Below, piece by piece: positions 17,180 to 24,138 of a stretch of DNA of 45,155 nucleotides (within the stretch, counting starts at the first letter, position 1; the number at the start of each line of letters is the position of its first letter). The position numbers and the translations under genes are program-made. The DNA is taken from IMG/VR virus record IMGVR_UViG_3300044630_001916, positions 1-45,155 of that record; one strand, given 5' to 3'. The DNA is from a virus. The notes under the pieces were generated by a model, which ran no database searches, was not told the DNA's origin, and saw only the letters and a list, made by a program, of their open reading frames with translations.

Positions 17180-18511
17180 TTATCCAACAAATGCAATGGA
17201 ATATCTTCCTGTTGCTTTCATACTTTTTATTTCAGGTAACATTCTCATCATTAGACAATCTGAAAGGTCAGGTGATTTACCCAATACTCTTTTCATTTCA
17301 TCCTTTGATTGAACTGCAACCTTATTATCTTTATCTATGTCTTTTAATTTAACTGCTAGTAACTCTTGTGTCAAGTCATCAATTAAAGTTGATTCAAGTA
17401 GATTTATACTAATCTTTCCCTCCCTAAACAAATCAGATAACTTAACATAACATTGGGATTTTAGATTAGAAAAGTTCTGTCCGTGTAATGGTGATGAATT
17501 GTTAATAAAGTTTGTTGCTCTAATTTGGTCTGCAACTCCACCTCCAACGCCATCACTATCCACAACACATTGATTGGGATGGATTCCGTGTGACCTCATT
17601 AGGTCCTGAATTTGGGACGATAATTCAACGGTTGATAGTTTCCTATACACGTGACATTCTACGACAACCAGACCCACCCAAATCATTACTACGGACCTGT
17701 CATCACCAAACCTTGCTACGTCTATTGTCATATACTTCTTATCCTGTGTATTTGGAATTGATTTAAATATGGATGCAGATATTTCATCAAACTTGAATAG
17801 ACTATCTGACTCATCCAAATAATCCCAATCACCTTCTAACAATCTTCTTCTTTGTTGTGGAGGTAACTCCTTTAACATTTCAATATAGGATTGTGGTAAA
17901 TGTGGATTATCCATTGGAAGAGAAGGGATGAACACCTTGTTCTCTTCTAACTTTCCTTGTATGTGTGGTAAATAAAAATCTTTCTTAATCCAATTGTTAG
18001 ATGGGTTACAGGTCATCAATAGTTTTGGTATAAGATTATATTCATTTAGTTTATATCTTATACGAGACTTAACTATGTTGTAAGCCAATGATGTTACCTG
18101 TGCGGCTTCATCAATAAACCCTGCGGTAATTTCTAACGAACCTAAACTATCGTAGTTTGGGTCTGATGGATTGTATTGTAAATCTTTGAATATAATCTCT
18201 GATTTGTTATAGAATGTAAGAACGTTTGACTGACCATTGTAATTGAAATGTTCACCACTCTTAAATCCCATAGTACTGAGTAAATCAAATAACGTATTGA
18301 GTGTGGTTAATCTAAGTTGTGTTAATACTGCACGACCAATTAAAAATCTAATACCTTTATATTGTAAACATAATGTCACAGCCCACAGTGCTCCAACCCA
18401 ACTCTTACCTCCACCAGCAGACCCACCAAATAATACAACGTTAGTCTTATTGTCTGTTAGATAACGCCAAGCTTCTGATTGTCTTTTGGTTGGATTAATT
18501 GTTATTTCCAT
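17180..18511 (-). CDS. terL: Terminase large subunit (packaging ATPase-nuclease)
   Basis: A 443-residue packaging motor. The ATPase half shows Walker A GGSAGGGKS at residues 29-37, Walker B with FIDEA at 132-136, and the coupling motif TCNPS at 167-171. The RNase H-like nuclease half shows the first acidic motif IDVARFGDD at ~263-271, a second at VVDSDGVGGG (~316-325) and a third at DLSD (~415-418). Length and motif order are normal for the family, so the enzyme looks intact. The gene overlaps the end of the DNA methyltransferase gene by 17 nt, indicating one transcript with the small terminase upstream. Confidence 0.95.
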   Translation of the reverse strand: MEITINPTKRQSEAWRYLTDNKTNVVLFGGSAGGGKSWVGALWAVTLCLQYKGIRFLIGRAVLTQLRLTTLNTLFDLLSTMGFKSGEHFNYNGQSNVLTFYNKSEIIFKDLQYNPSDPNYDSLGSLEITAGFIDEAAQVTSLAYNIVKSRIRYKLNEYNLIPKLLMTCNPSNNWIKKDFYLPHIQGKLEENKVFIPSLPMDNPHLPQSYIEMLKELPPQQRRRLLEGDWDYLDESDSLFKFDEISASIFKSIPNTQDKKYMTIDVARFGDDRSVVMIWVGLVVVECHVYRKLSTVELSSQIQDLMRSHGIHPNQCVVDSDGVGGGVADQIRATNFINNSSPLHGQNFSNLKSQCYVKLSDLFREGKISINLLESTLIDDLTQELLAVKLKDIDKDNKVAVQSKDEMKRVLGKSPDLSDCLMMRMLPEIKSMKATGRYSIAFVG

Positions 18512-19517
18512 ATTCGTTTTCTATTCTTGATTGTGCTATCTTTAGATATTCTTCTTCCTTTTCAATTCCTATAAAGTCAAATCTACCTCTGATTGCTGCT
18601 TTACCTGTTGAACCACTACCCATAAAAGGTTCAAGTACGGTACCACCTTTTGGTGTTACAAGTTTGATTAGGTATAACATTAGTTCAGTTGGTTTAACTG
18701 TTGGGTGATTGTTCATATCACCTCTATCCTTTTTATTTATTTTAGGGTGATAGAAGAATTTACTCCAAGGTTCTTCACTTTCATCAAAGATTATGTTTGC
18801 TGGCCATCTACCTGTATTGTTTGGTTCCCAATCTTCTAATCTTCCTTTATCTAATTCAACTCCCCATCCTGTTAAATCGTTACCTTGATTAATAACTTTT
18901 AAACTTGGTTTATCATCCTTATATTCAATTCTACAATCATCAATGTTTAATCCACCAGTTCCCCATTTTAATATGTTCTCTTTGTTATTCTTTTCACTTA
19001 ATGGTTTTCTTGCCATAACAATCGGTTCGTGTGCTGGTTTAAGTGCTGTACCTATACCATTACCTAAGTTTAAAGATTTAGGGAACCCTGAACCAAATAT
19101 CCACATCAATTGGTCTCTTATTTCAAATCCCGCATCTTCTAATCCACTAGTCATTCTATGATAAGTTCTTGGTGCTGAAAATGATAGTAGATAACCACCA
19201 GGTTTTAATACTCTTAAACATTCACGTCCCCATTCTTCACACCATTCTTGAAACCATCTACCTTCTTTTGCTCCACCAATTGCTAATCCTGGTTGAACAC
19301 CTTTACTAAATCCACCATTTGCTGGTGACTTACCCTGTTCAAATCTTTCTTGTGAACGTATCTTTTCTCTCTCAATAAGTTCTCTGTGTTTAGATGGATT
19401 ATCCCATTCCTTATTCATAAATCCAATCCCATAAGGTGGGTCTGTTACAACGCTGTCAACACTATTATCAGGTAACTCCTTCAATTTTTCTAAACAATCT
19501 CCTAAAATTAATCTCAT
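18495..19517 (-). CDS. Orphan DNA adenine/cytosine-N4 methyltransferase (beta-class layout)
   Basis: A 340-residue SAM-dependent DNA methyltransferase. The catalytic motif DPPY is at residues 26-29 and the SAM-binding FMGSGSTG at ~298-305, with the catalytic motif first, as in beta-class enzymes. DPPY is most often N6-adenine, though N4-cytosine cannot be excluded. NHPTVKPTELM before the SAM motif is also typical. No restriction endonuclease lies beside it, so it is an orphan enzyme, perhaps protecting phage DNA from host restriction or marking packaged DNA. It sits between the two terminase genes and overlaps the large subunit. Confidence 0.9.
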   Translation of the reverse strand: MRLILGDCLEKLKELPDNSVDSVVTDPPYGIGFMNKEWDNPSKHRELIEREKIRSQERFEQGKSPANGGFSKGVQPGLAIGGAKEGRWFQEWCEEWGRECLRVLKPGGYLLSFSAPRTYHRMTSGLEDAGFEIRDQLMWIFGSGFPKSLNLGNGIGTALKPAHEPIVMARKPLSEKNNKENILKWGTGGLNIDDCRIEYKDDKPSLKVINQGNDLTGWGVELDKGRLEDWEPNNTGRWPANIIFDESEEPWSKFFYHPKINKKDRGDMNNHPTVKPTELMLYLIKLVTPKGGTVLEPFMGSGSTGKAAIRGRFDFIGIEKEEEYLKIAQSRIENEYGNNN

Positions 19518-19571
19518 ATTCTATTGGGTAACCTAAAAACGAAGTTTTACGCGTAGTCAGGTTAAATTTTT
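19518..19571. other. Hairpin between small terminase and methyltransferase genes
   Basis: A 54-nt gap with an imperfect nested inverted repeat: taacct at ~19529-19534 against aggtta at ~19559-19564, enclosing taaaaacgaagtttta, itself nearly self-complementary. It is the only sizeable gap in the packaging operon. It could be an RNA element controlling the methyltransferase or part of a packaging recognition site. Both ideas are speculative. Confidence 0.3.
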
Positions 19572-19976
19572 TTAATCTTGTAGGTTTATGTTAATACTGA
19601 TTGGTTCACCACCTGATGTAATATCAATCTTTCTTTGTTCCAATCCGTATAGTTTATTTATATCTGCTAAGGTTTCACGTTCCACCCTTTTATTGTTGTC
19701 AGCTCTGGCCCTAGCAAGTAAGTCAAAGTACCTAGATAATTGTTCTGTGATAATCTCTTCGGTCTTTTCTTCAAATCTTGATTTAAGTCTATCTTTGCAA
19801 TCTTTCCAAATAGTTTCAGCTGCACGTTCTGTGATGTTCCATCTCTTGGCTCCTTGTTGTCTAAATTCTGTGTAGCTGAGTTTTTCATACAATATCATTT
19901 CCAATGCTTCAGGAATCCTTTCTTCGTATGTTGCAATACTGGATTTTCTTCCACCTTTATTTATTTTCTCTTCCAT
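19572..19976 (-). CDS. terS: Terminase small subunit
   Basis: A 134-residue protein with the usual small-terminase layout: an N-terminal helix-turn-helix-like region (ALEMILYEKLSYTEFRQQGAK...), a charged helical oligomerisation stretch, and a C-terminal tail with LYGLEQRKIDITSGGEPISI, a signature I associate with small terminases. It would recognise the packaging site and hand DNA to the large subunit. It shares one base with the end of the preceding gene. The methyltransferase gene is inserted between it and terL, which are more usually adjacent. Confidence 0.8.
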   Translation of the reverse strand: MEEKINKGGRKSSIATYEERIPEALEMILYEKLSYTEFRQQGAKRWNITERAAETIWKDCKDRLKSRFEEKTEEIITEQLSRYFDLLARARADNNKRVERETLADINKLYGLEQRKIDITSGGEPISININLQD

Positions 19977-20341
19977 TACATTTTTACTTTTAATTCGTAT
20001 TTGAGGTAGTTATACAATCTTCTTGATTGTGTGTTTGCACAACTCTTACAAGTGAAATCAAACTCCTCATTAAATAACGCCATATAAACGTTATTGATAA
20101 ATACTTTCTCTTCTTCCTTTACGTAAGCCAAATAGTCATACGCCTTTTTTATTTCTTCTACCGTTGGTATATAAAAAATTTCCAATGGTGGTAGTTTCTC
20201 TGTTATTTCTTTTTTCTTCTTACAACTTGAACATCCTTTTTTCTTCTTGCCAGGATTTTCAATTGCTTCTTGTTTTAACTTTTCTAATCTATCCAATTCA
20301 TTCTCCATTGTCATCTGTTTTAATGTCATTTGTTTGTTCAA
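19976..20341 (-). CDS. Small zinc-ribbon-like protein upstream of terminase
   Basis: A 121-residue Lys/Glu-rich protein. It contains two CxxC knuckles, GCSSCKKKK near residue 37 and CKSCANTQSRRLYNYL near the C-terminus, separated by ~60 residues, consistent with one zinc site. A central PPLEIFYIPTVEEIKKAYDYL segment separates them. Its start lies inside the 3' end of the preceding 53-aa gene, and its stop overlaps the small terminase start by one base. Function is unknown; location suggests a link to packaging or late regulation. Confidence 0.6.
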   Translation of the reverse strand: MNKQMTLKQMTMENELDRLEKLKQEAIENPGKKKKGCSSCKKKKEITEKLPPLEIFYIPTVEEIKKAYDYLAYVKEEEKVFINNVYMALFNEEFDFTCKSCANTQSRRLYNYLKYELKVKM

Positions 20342-20459
20342 GATTATTATACCATTCGTTTAATTCTTTTGAATGTAACTCATCTGGTGTTTTGATTGGT
20401 TCAGGAGTTGGTGTTAGTACAGCCTGAACATTCTTTGGTTTCTTACATCCACATCCCAT
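20298..20459 (-). CDS. Small Cys-rich N-terminus protein (MGCGCKK)
   Basis: A 53-residue open frame from the ATG at 20459 to a TGA at 20298. It starts MGCGCKKPKNVQAV, followed by a Pro/Thr segment (TPTPEPIKTPDE) and an acidic tail. It fills the otherwise empty 120 nt between its neighbours, starts 3 nt after the stop of the 76-aa gene, and overlaps the 121-aa gene by 44 nt in another frame. The GCGC motif could bind a metal. I support it by gap filling, codon sense and tight spacing; no function is recognised. Confidence 0.55.
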   Translation of the reverse strand: MGCGCKKPKNVQAVLTPTPEPIKTPDELHSKELNEWYNNLEQTNDIKTDDNGE

Positions 20460-20461
20460 AG

Positions 20462-20692
20462 TTAAAATATTTTATCTTTATTAAGTCTATCTTCTTCCTC
20501 TTTTAACAATCTCTCATCTTCTTTCATCTGTTCCATCAATTCAAATAACATCATTAGTTGAGAACGTTCAGGTTCAGGATGTTTGTTTATTTTATCCAAT
20601 GTATCTTGTCTAATCTTATCTTTCTTTTTCTTTTGTTCTTCTATGAATTTTTCATTCATCTTTCTTATTCTTCTTGCGTGTGACTGTGCCAT
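20462..20692 (-). CDS. Small coiled-coil protein
   Basis: A 76-residue, highly charged protein, almost certainly one long helix or coiled coil (KMNEKFIEEQKKKKDK, MEQMKEDERLLKEEEDRL). There is no signal peptide or membrane segment. It is translationally coupled to the FkbM methyltransferase gene by a one-base stop/start overlap at 20692. Function unknown. Confidence 0.55.
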   Translation of the reverse strand: MAQSHARRIRKMNEKFIEEQKKKKDKIRQDTLDKINKHPEPERSQLMMLFELMEQMKEDERLLKEEEDRLNKDKIF

Positions 20693-21234
20693 TATATTTT
20701 CATTTTTTTATATGTTATATTTTTCTTTGACCCATATATCACACCTTGGTAATCAATATCAAGATGTGGGAACTTATAATATTCTATTTCATATCCGTTT
20801 TCTTTGAACAGATGTTCACAGGCTAGTAGACAAGACAGGTTGTGGTACTCAATACCGATGTGTCTTACCGTTTCTAATGATTCAGGTTTTAATCCCATAA
20901 GGAATATCTCAGAACCTTCCACATCAATCTTTACAACATCAGGTTTAACTGCATCAAAATAGAAACTAAACTTTTCTAATCGGTCAACCCAATCACAGAT
21001 TTGAACAAAGTTCTTTACGTTGAAGTTTTGTTTATACCAATTATAACTTTCTTGTGATGGGTCAACACCATAAACCATCTTGGCTTCTTTCTGAATCCAA
21101 TACATAGGTGTTGGTGTATATTCTGAATTGATACCTGAACCAAGGTCTAATACAACCTGTGATTGAATTGGTAAAAACCTCCAATGGTCGGAGGGGTTTT
21201 CTGAATTAATTAATCCTTTAATTTCTCTTGCCAT
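20692..21234 (-). CDS. FkbM-family SAM methyltransferase
   Basis: A 180-residue protein with the SAM-binding motif LDLGSGIN at residues ~29-36, an acidic end of strand 2 in VYGVDPS (~54-60), and the FkbM signature VVKIDVEGSEIFL at ~100-112, followed by HIGIEYHN. FkbM-family enzymes O-methylate small molecules or sugars. It lies between a sigma-like gene and small genes leading to the terminase, coupled on both sides by one-base overlaps, so it is part of the phage operon and not a stray host gene. Its substrate is unknown; glycan or virion decoration is a guess. Confidence 0.8.
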   Translation of the reverse strand: MAREIKGLINSENPSDHWRFLPIQSQVVLDLGSGINSEYTPTPMYWIQKEAKMVYGVDPSQESYNWYKQNFNVKNFVQICDWVDRLEKFSFYFDAVKPDVVKIDVEGSEIFLMGLKPESLETVRHIGIEYHNLSCLLACEHLFKENGYEIEYYKFPHLDIDYQGVIYGSKKNITYKKMKI

Positions 21235-21755
21235 TATTTATTTAAATTTAGAATGATGTTTCTCCTTATCTGTTCTTTTCCTTCTTTAATATAACGAGAA
21301 ATACTTGTTAAGGGAATAGTTGTTTTTCTTGATACCGCCTTGAGTGAGTTGAGTGTTAGATACATATCCAACAGAGATTTTCTAAACCAATCCAATTCAC
21401 AATATTCTTCTTCTAATAGTTGGAATAACTCTTCTGTTTCAAATATTTCCTGTTCTGATTCCATATTCATTACTTCTGTCAAATCAGTATATTTCTGTCT
21501 CTCTTTCCTAATTCTATAATGATAAGGACTGGTGCTTGAATAGTAATTAATTCTCATTATTGATGTGAGATAATACCTTAGATTGTCGTCTGTATATTCC
21601 TTTAACTTGATTTCATCCCTATTGTATATTTGGAATAAACATTCGTGCAGCAACTCCCTTGAAGTTTCAATATCAGATTTGGTAATACTTTTAGATATTT
21701 TTAATAACTGATGGTAATTTCTCGTTATGTAACAATCAAATATCTTCCTCATCAA
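21234..21755 (-). CDS. Sigma-factor-like regulatory protein
   Basis: A 173-residue protein with the shape of a small sigma factor: an N-terminal helical region (TRNYHQLLKISKSITKSDIETSRELLHEC), an acidic linker, and a C-terminal helix-turn-helix (SLKAVSRKTTIPLTSISRYIKEGKEQIRR) like region 4. Such proteins in Bacteroidota phages are commonly annotated as sigma-like. It could direct host RNA polymerase to late phage promoters, including the long leftward virion operon downstream. Its start lies 20 nt inside the 88-aa gene; M1 or M2 could be used. Family assignment is from pattern only. Confidence 0.65.
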   Translation of the reverse strand: MMRKIFDCYITRNYHQLLKISKSITKSDIETSRELLHECLFQIYNRDEIKLKEYTDDNLRYYLTSIMRINYYSSTSPYHYRIRKERQKYTDLTEVMNMESEQEIFETEELFQLLEEEYCELDWFRKSLLDMYLTLNSLKAVSRKTTIPLTSISRYIKEGKEQIRRNIILNLNK

Positions 21756-22002
21756 TAATTTTTCTAATATCTTTCAGTACCTGACATACTTCGTAATTCT
21801 CATCCATTTCGTTTGTTACTAATGAAGATTCTATAAGTTTCTTAAATATATATAATCTGTCCAAATCAGGTCTTACTTGCTTATCTAGTATTGTTAATAT
21901 ACTATCAATTATGGTCAAACAAAATACTGTCTTCTCACCCTCACTAATAGACCAATAATCCATTGGAACTTCTATTTCACCAACCTTAACTACTTTTGGC
22001 AT
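21736..22002 (-). CDS. Hypothetical 88-aa protein
   Basis: An acidic, mostly helical protein (MPKVVKVGEIEVPMDYWSIS..., DSILTILDKQVRPDLDRLY..., ending IIDEEDI). I recognise no family. It overlaps the end of the Zn/HTH gene by 17 nt and the start of the sigma-like gene by 20 nt, so the three are read from one transcript. It might act with the sigma-like protein, but this is positional inference only. Confidence 0.55.
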   Translation of the reverse strand: MPKVVKVGEIEVPMDYWSISEGEKTVFCLTIIDSILTILDKQVRPDLDRLYIFKKLIESSLVTNEMDENYEVCQVLKDIRKIIDEEDI

Positions 22003-22693
22003 TTGAATAAGTTTTTAATATTTTATATACAGAATTTTCACTTATACCAACTTGATTGATAATGTCTACCATTTTAACATTATTTTTTCTTAATTGTAAT
22101 ACTTGATTGATAATCTGCATAGTTACCATTGTACTTTTCTTTCTTTGTTTTTTATTTTTTATATCAAAAAAAACTATTTTACCATCTACTAATTCTTTTA
22201 CACCAGGTTTAGTCCATATACCAGTTTCTTCATCATATAAATATCCAAGAACTTTTAAAACGTCAAATACACATTCTTTTTGATATTCATCGGTGTAATG
22301 ATTTGGTTTTGCGTGCACGAAATCACTGCCGCAATTTTCTTTGAGGTATTGTTGTCTTTCTTTTCTATCCTTGTTGTTGCAACATTCCTTGCACATATAG
22401 AAGTTTATTCTTCCATTAATAAGGTAATATTCTGTTTTATGCCTCCAATTGGAACATTGTTTACACAAATCATATTCAGGATTGGTTGAATAATCAATAG
22501 ATGGGTCTGGTTGCAATTCTGTGACCTCTGGTTGAATTATTTCTTTCATATTGATGGTTTTCCTGTATTTCTTTTTTTGCTCGTTGAAACAGGTCTTACA
22601 ATACTTTCTAGTTCTAGTTTTCTGTTGAGTAGAATGCCAGTACGTTTGGTATTGGTCCAATGGTTTATCTATACTACATTTAGTACATATCAT
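21986..22693 (-). CDS. Zinc-finger and helix-turn-helix DNA-binding protein
   Basis: A 235-residue protein with two CxxC...CxxC zinc modules (Cys 3/6/32/35 and Cys 77/80/101/104) and a C-terminal helix-turn-helix (MVDIINQVGISENSVYKILKTY, ~206-227). I chose the ATG at 22693: an in-frame ATG exists at 22768, but that longer version would translate through the terminator at 22718-22756, and the zinc module begins right at residue 3 of the shorter form. It is the first gene of the leftward packaging operon and is a good candidate for its activator. HNH-like zinc proteins are an alternative, but no HNH catalytic motif is visible. Confidence 0.65.
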   Translation of the reverse strand: MICTKCSIDKPLDQYQTYWHSTQQKTRTRKYCKTCFNEQKKKYRKTINMKEIIQPEVTELQPDPSIDYSTNPEYDLCKQCSNWRHKTEYYLINGRINFYMCKECCNNKDRKERQQYLKENCGSDFVHAKPNHYTDEYQKECVFDVLKVLGYLYDEETGIWTKPGVKELVDGKIVFFDIKNKKQRKKSTMVTMQIINQVLQLRKNNVKMVDIINQVGISENSVYKILKTYSNAKSS

Positions 22694-22717
22694 ATAAATA
22701 GTCTGGTTTAAACAAAA

Positions 22718-22756
22718 AAAATCCCGCTGGCTAAAATGGGAAAGACCAACGGGATA
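22718..22756 (-). terminator. Intrinsic terminator ending the 53-aa/61-aa leftward unit
   Basis: On the minus strand atcccgttgg pairs with ccagcgggat around a 14-15 nt loop, followed by a T-run. The 10-bp stem has one G-T pair. It separates the short upstream genes from the Zn/HTH operon and argues against the longer start of the latter. Confidence 0.8.
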
Positions 22757-22815
22757 TAGATGAATCAAAAATCTATTATAAATATAATCAAGAAGATTGT
22801 TGAAGTAAAGATAAA

Positions 22816-23001
22816 TTATTCCTCTAGCACCAGTATTTCTAGTTGATTAACACCAACTGAATTAAATTTGAGGATATGTTTATCAATACTAGTTCTATTT
22901 TGTTCTGGTATTGAAAGCAACCAAATGATATAAGTATTTTTATCTGACTGGTGCAAGATATCAAATTCCGATATTGATAATTTTTCTAATTCAATATTCA
23001 T
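22816..23001 (-). CDS. Hypothetical 61-aa protein
   Basis: A small acidic protein (MNIELEKLSISEFDILHQSD..., ending LEILVLEE) with no recognised family. It lies downstream of the 53-aa gene and upstream of a strong terminator, so the two probably form a short leftward transcript from the promoter at 23230-23261. The amino-acid mix is ordinary for a soluble protein. Confidence 0.55.
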   Translation of the reverse strand: MNIELEKLSISEFDILHQSDKNTYIIWLLSIPEQNRTSIDKHILKFNSVGVNQLEILVLEE

Positions 23002-23042
23002 ACTGGTTAAGTTTATATATAAATAAATATATACATATTTAT

Positions 23043-23204
23043 TTAATTATAAAAATTTTTACCTATTTTTTTGTTCTTTATAATACATTTACTTCTTTTT
23101 TTTCTAAATTTTCTAGTAGTAATTTGTTGTTCTTGATAGTTCAACGGTTTAGCTTCTGGTAAGTATAGAACACCATTTACTAGAACTCCTTCTTTGTTTT
23201 TCAT
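23043..23204 (-). CDS. Small basic protein, first gene of a short leftward unit
   Basis: A 53-residue open frame from the ATG at 23204 to a TAA at 23043. It begins MKNKEGVLVNGVLYLPEAKPL and ends in a strongly basic stretch (TTRKFRKKRSKC...). The N-terminus looks like real protein and not random AT-rich sequence, and a good promoter match (23230-23261) lies 26 nt upstream. The basic tail could bind nucleic acid. Function unknown; length makes the call uncertain. Confidence 0.5.
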   Translation of the reverse strand: MKNKEGVLVNGVLYLPEAKPLNYQEQQITTRKFRKKRSKCIIKNKKIGKNFYN

Positions 23205-23224
23205 TTGTTTTGTTTTTATGTTTG
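23193..23224 (+). promoter_or_regulatory. Bacteroidota-type promoter, rightward
   Basis: TTTG at 23193-23196, exactly 20 nt, then TATGTTTG at 23217-23224: a full match to TTTG-N19-21-TAnnTTTG. Transcription would start near 23231 and run into the structured non-coding stretch. It overlaps the start of the leftward 53-aa gene. Confidence 0.5.
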
Positions 23225-23229
23225 CACAA

Positions 23230-23261
23230 TAAAGGTATATAAAGATTTTTCAATTCCCAAA
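23230..23261 (-). promoter_or_regulatory. Promoter for the leftward 53-aa/61-aa unit
   Basis: On the minus strand TTTG (plus 23258-23261), 20 nt, then TACCTTTA (plus 23230-23237), one base from TAnnTTTG. The same TTTG-N20-TACCTTTA arrangement precedes the 104-aa gene at 24575-24606, suggesting a shared promoter class. Confidence 0.5.
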
Positions 23262-23470
23262 TAGTATTTCAATTTGGTACTGTCCTGATGTTTAATCTAA
23301 CATACCGATTTTCGGCCAAAAAACTCCTACACACTCAAGACCAACTCCCAGCTGCTTCGTCTGGCTATTGGGTAAGACTTACTATTTCTTACTAGGACCC
23401 ATCAGGTGGATTTTGTAGTGATATACCGCACTACGAGATAAACGGTTATAGTAATAAATACATATTTTTT
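23231..23470 (+). ncRNA. Candidate structured non-coding RNA or long leader
   Basis: The 348 nt from 23205 to 23552 hold no convincing gene, yet 23281-23440 is richer in G+C (69 of 160 by my count) than the AT-rich flanks. CCTGATG (23284-23290) can pair with CATCAGG (23400-23406). Inside are a CCGA/TCGG hairpin (23305-23315) and a two-part stem CCAA/TTGG plus CCAG/CTGG (23341-23371). A GTAGTG/CACTAC hairpin (23415-23434) follows. A consensus promoter lies directly upstream. No known RNA family is recognised, and the 3' end is uncertain since no clear terminator follows. It may act as the leader of the 58-aa gene. Confidence 0.45.
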
Positions 23471-23495
23471 TCGTTAAATCCAAATCTCAAATAAA

Positions 23496-23527
23496 TTTTT
23501 TTTTATGAGTTCTTTTGCGTATATTTG
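23496..23527 (+). promoter_or_regulatory. Promoter for the 58-aa/80-aa rightward unit
   Basis: TTTT at 23496-23499, 20 nt, TATATTTG at 23520-23527. The -7 box is a full match and the -33 is 3 of 4. It lies upstream of the ATG at 23553 but inside a longer reading frame from 23505, which favours the 23553 start. The same pattern recurs at 24132-24163. Confidence 0.5.
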
Positions 23528-23552
23528 TAATATCAACAAAAAAAATAATAAT

Positions 23553-23729
23553 ATGGCACACAAAACAAGTATTGAGCTACCCATTATCTTCAAAAATGAT
23601 GAGAATGGAAATCAGTTAATTGACAGAGAAAAGACCTTAGAGTCCGCTTACGTTATTTTAGAAAAACTAAAATTAATGAAAGATAACGGAACTGACTTTT
23701 CTCAATTTTTAACAATTAAACCTAATTAA
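23553..23729 (+). CDS. Hypothetical 58-aa protein (rightward)
   Basis: A small protein starting MAHKTSIELPIIFKNDENG and ending FLTIKPN. I prefer the ATG at 23553 over 23505, because the promoter-like -7 box falls between them and the extra residues are poor. Predicted mixed strand and helix; no known family. It is followed after one base by the 80-aa gene and forms a two-gene rightward operon that ends at the 23999-24036 terminator, opposite in direction to the virion genes. Confidence 0.6.
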   Translation: MAHKTSIELPIIFKNDENGNQLIDREKTLESAYVILEKLKLMKDNGTDFSQFLTIKPN

Positions 23730-23730
23730 T

Positions 23731-23973
23731 ATGGCTACTGACTACCAAAAAAATCAAGAAAGTATTGTTCGTCAGAGTACTCTTAAGTTTGTAGGAGAGT
23801 ACTGCAGAATGATTGGTACACCTTTAACAATTCACGAAATTGTTAGAATGACAAACGTATTAACAGATTATTGTCAAAATGGTTATCATTATATTGATAG
23901 CAAAGGTATGACGATGAAAGATAGATTAGAGGCTATTGATGGTCATATAGCTAAAAAATTTGAGGAAGTTTAA
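23731..23973 (+). CDS. Hypothetical 80-aa helical protein (rightward)
   Basis: A soluble, mostly helical protein (MATDYQKNQESIVRQSTLKF..., TIHEIVRMTNVLTDYCQNGY). The LTIHEIVRMTNVLTDYC segment with its spacing could be a helical DNA- or protein-binding unit, but I do not recognise a family. It begins one base after the stop of the 58-aa gene and ends 25 nt before a strong terminator. It may be an early regulator or anti-host protein by position only. Confidence 0.6.
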   Translation: MATDYQKNQESIVRQSTLKFVGEYCRMIGTPLTIHEIVRMTNVLTDYCQNGYHYIDSKGMTMKDRLEAIDGHIAKKFEEV

Positions 23974-23998
23974 TTTTTTCCATTTTTATATATAAACG

Positions 23999-24036
23999 AG
24001 GGGATTTGGTCGGTTATCCATTTCCCCTTTTTTTTT
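23999..24036 (+). terminator. Intrinsic terminator of the 58-aa/80-aa unit
   Basis: AGGGGA (23999-24004) pairs with TCCCCT (24023-24028), with an inner TGG/CCA extension across a 2x2 loop, followed by a run of T. The T-run also sits where the -33 box of the next promoter-like element would be. Confidence 0.8.
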
Positions 24037-24059
24037 ATACATACATTTCCTATATTTAT
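24028..24059 (+). promoter_or_regulatory. Promoter-like element before small RNA candidate 1
   Basis: TTTT at 24028-24031, 20 nt, TATATTTA at 24052-24059, near-consensus. The block tttcctatattt-tatta recurs at ~24151-24168 around the next -7 box, so this is a repeated element. Confidence 0.35.
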
Positions 24060-24061
24060 AT

Positions 24062-24138
24062 TAGGGGGGAAGTTGAGTCATTTATTCTTATAATTGCCAT
24101 TTATTGTTTCCTTGAATTTCTCTTCCCCCTATTTTTTT
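24062..24138 (+). ncRNA. Small RNA candidate 1 (hairpin ending in T-run)
   Basis: An inverted repeat of TAGGGGG(G)AAG (24062-24072) with CTTCCCCCTA (~24122-24131), a loop near 50 nt, then a T-run at 24132-24138. No gene fits inside. With the promoter-like box upstream it could be a ~75-nt transcript; alternatively it is only a second terminator. Confidence 0.35.

Noticed and set aside
22694-22768. Longer N-terminus of the Zn/HTH protein from the ATG at 22768
   Set aside because: It would be translated through a strong intrinsic terminator hairpin, and the zinc module starts at the internal Met (22693).
23281-23460. tRNA or tmRNA gene in the structured region
   Set aside because: No T-loop GTTCAAATC-type sequence, cloverleaf arrangement or CCA end could be drawn.
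23505-23552. ATG at 23505 for the 58-aa protein
   Set aside because: A -7 promoter box lies at 23520-23527 inside this extension, so the transcript would begin after this ATG.
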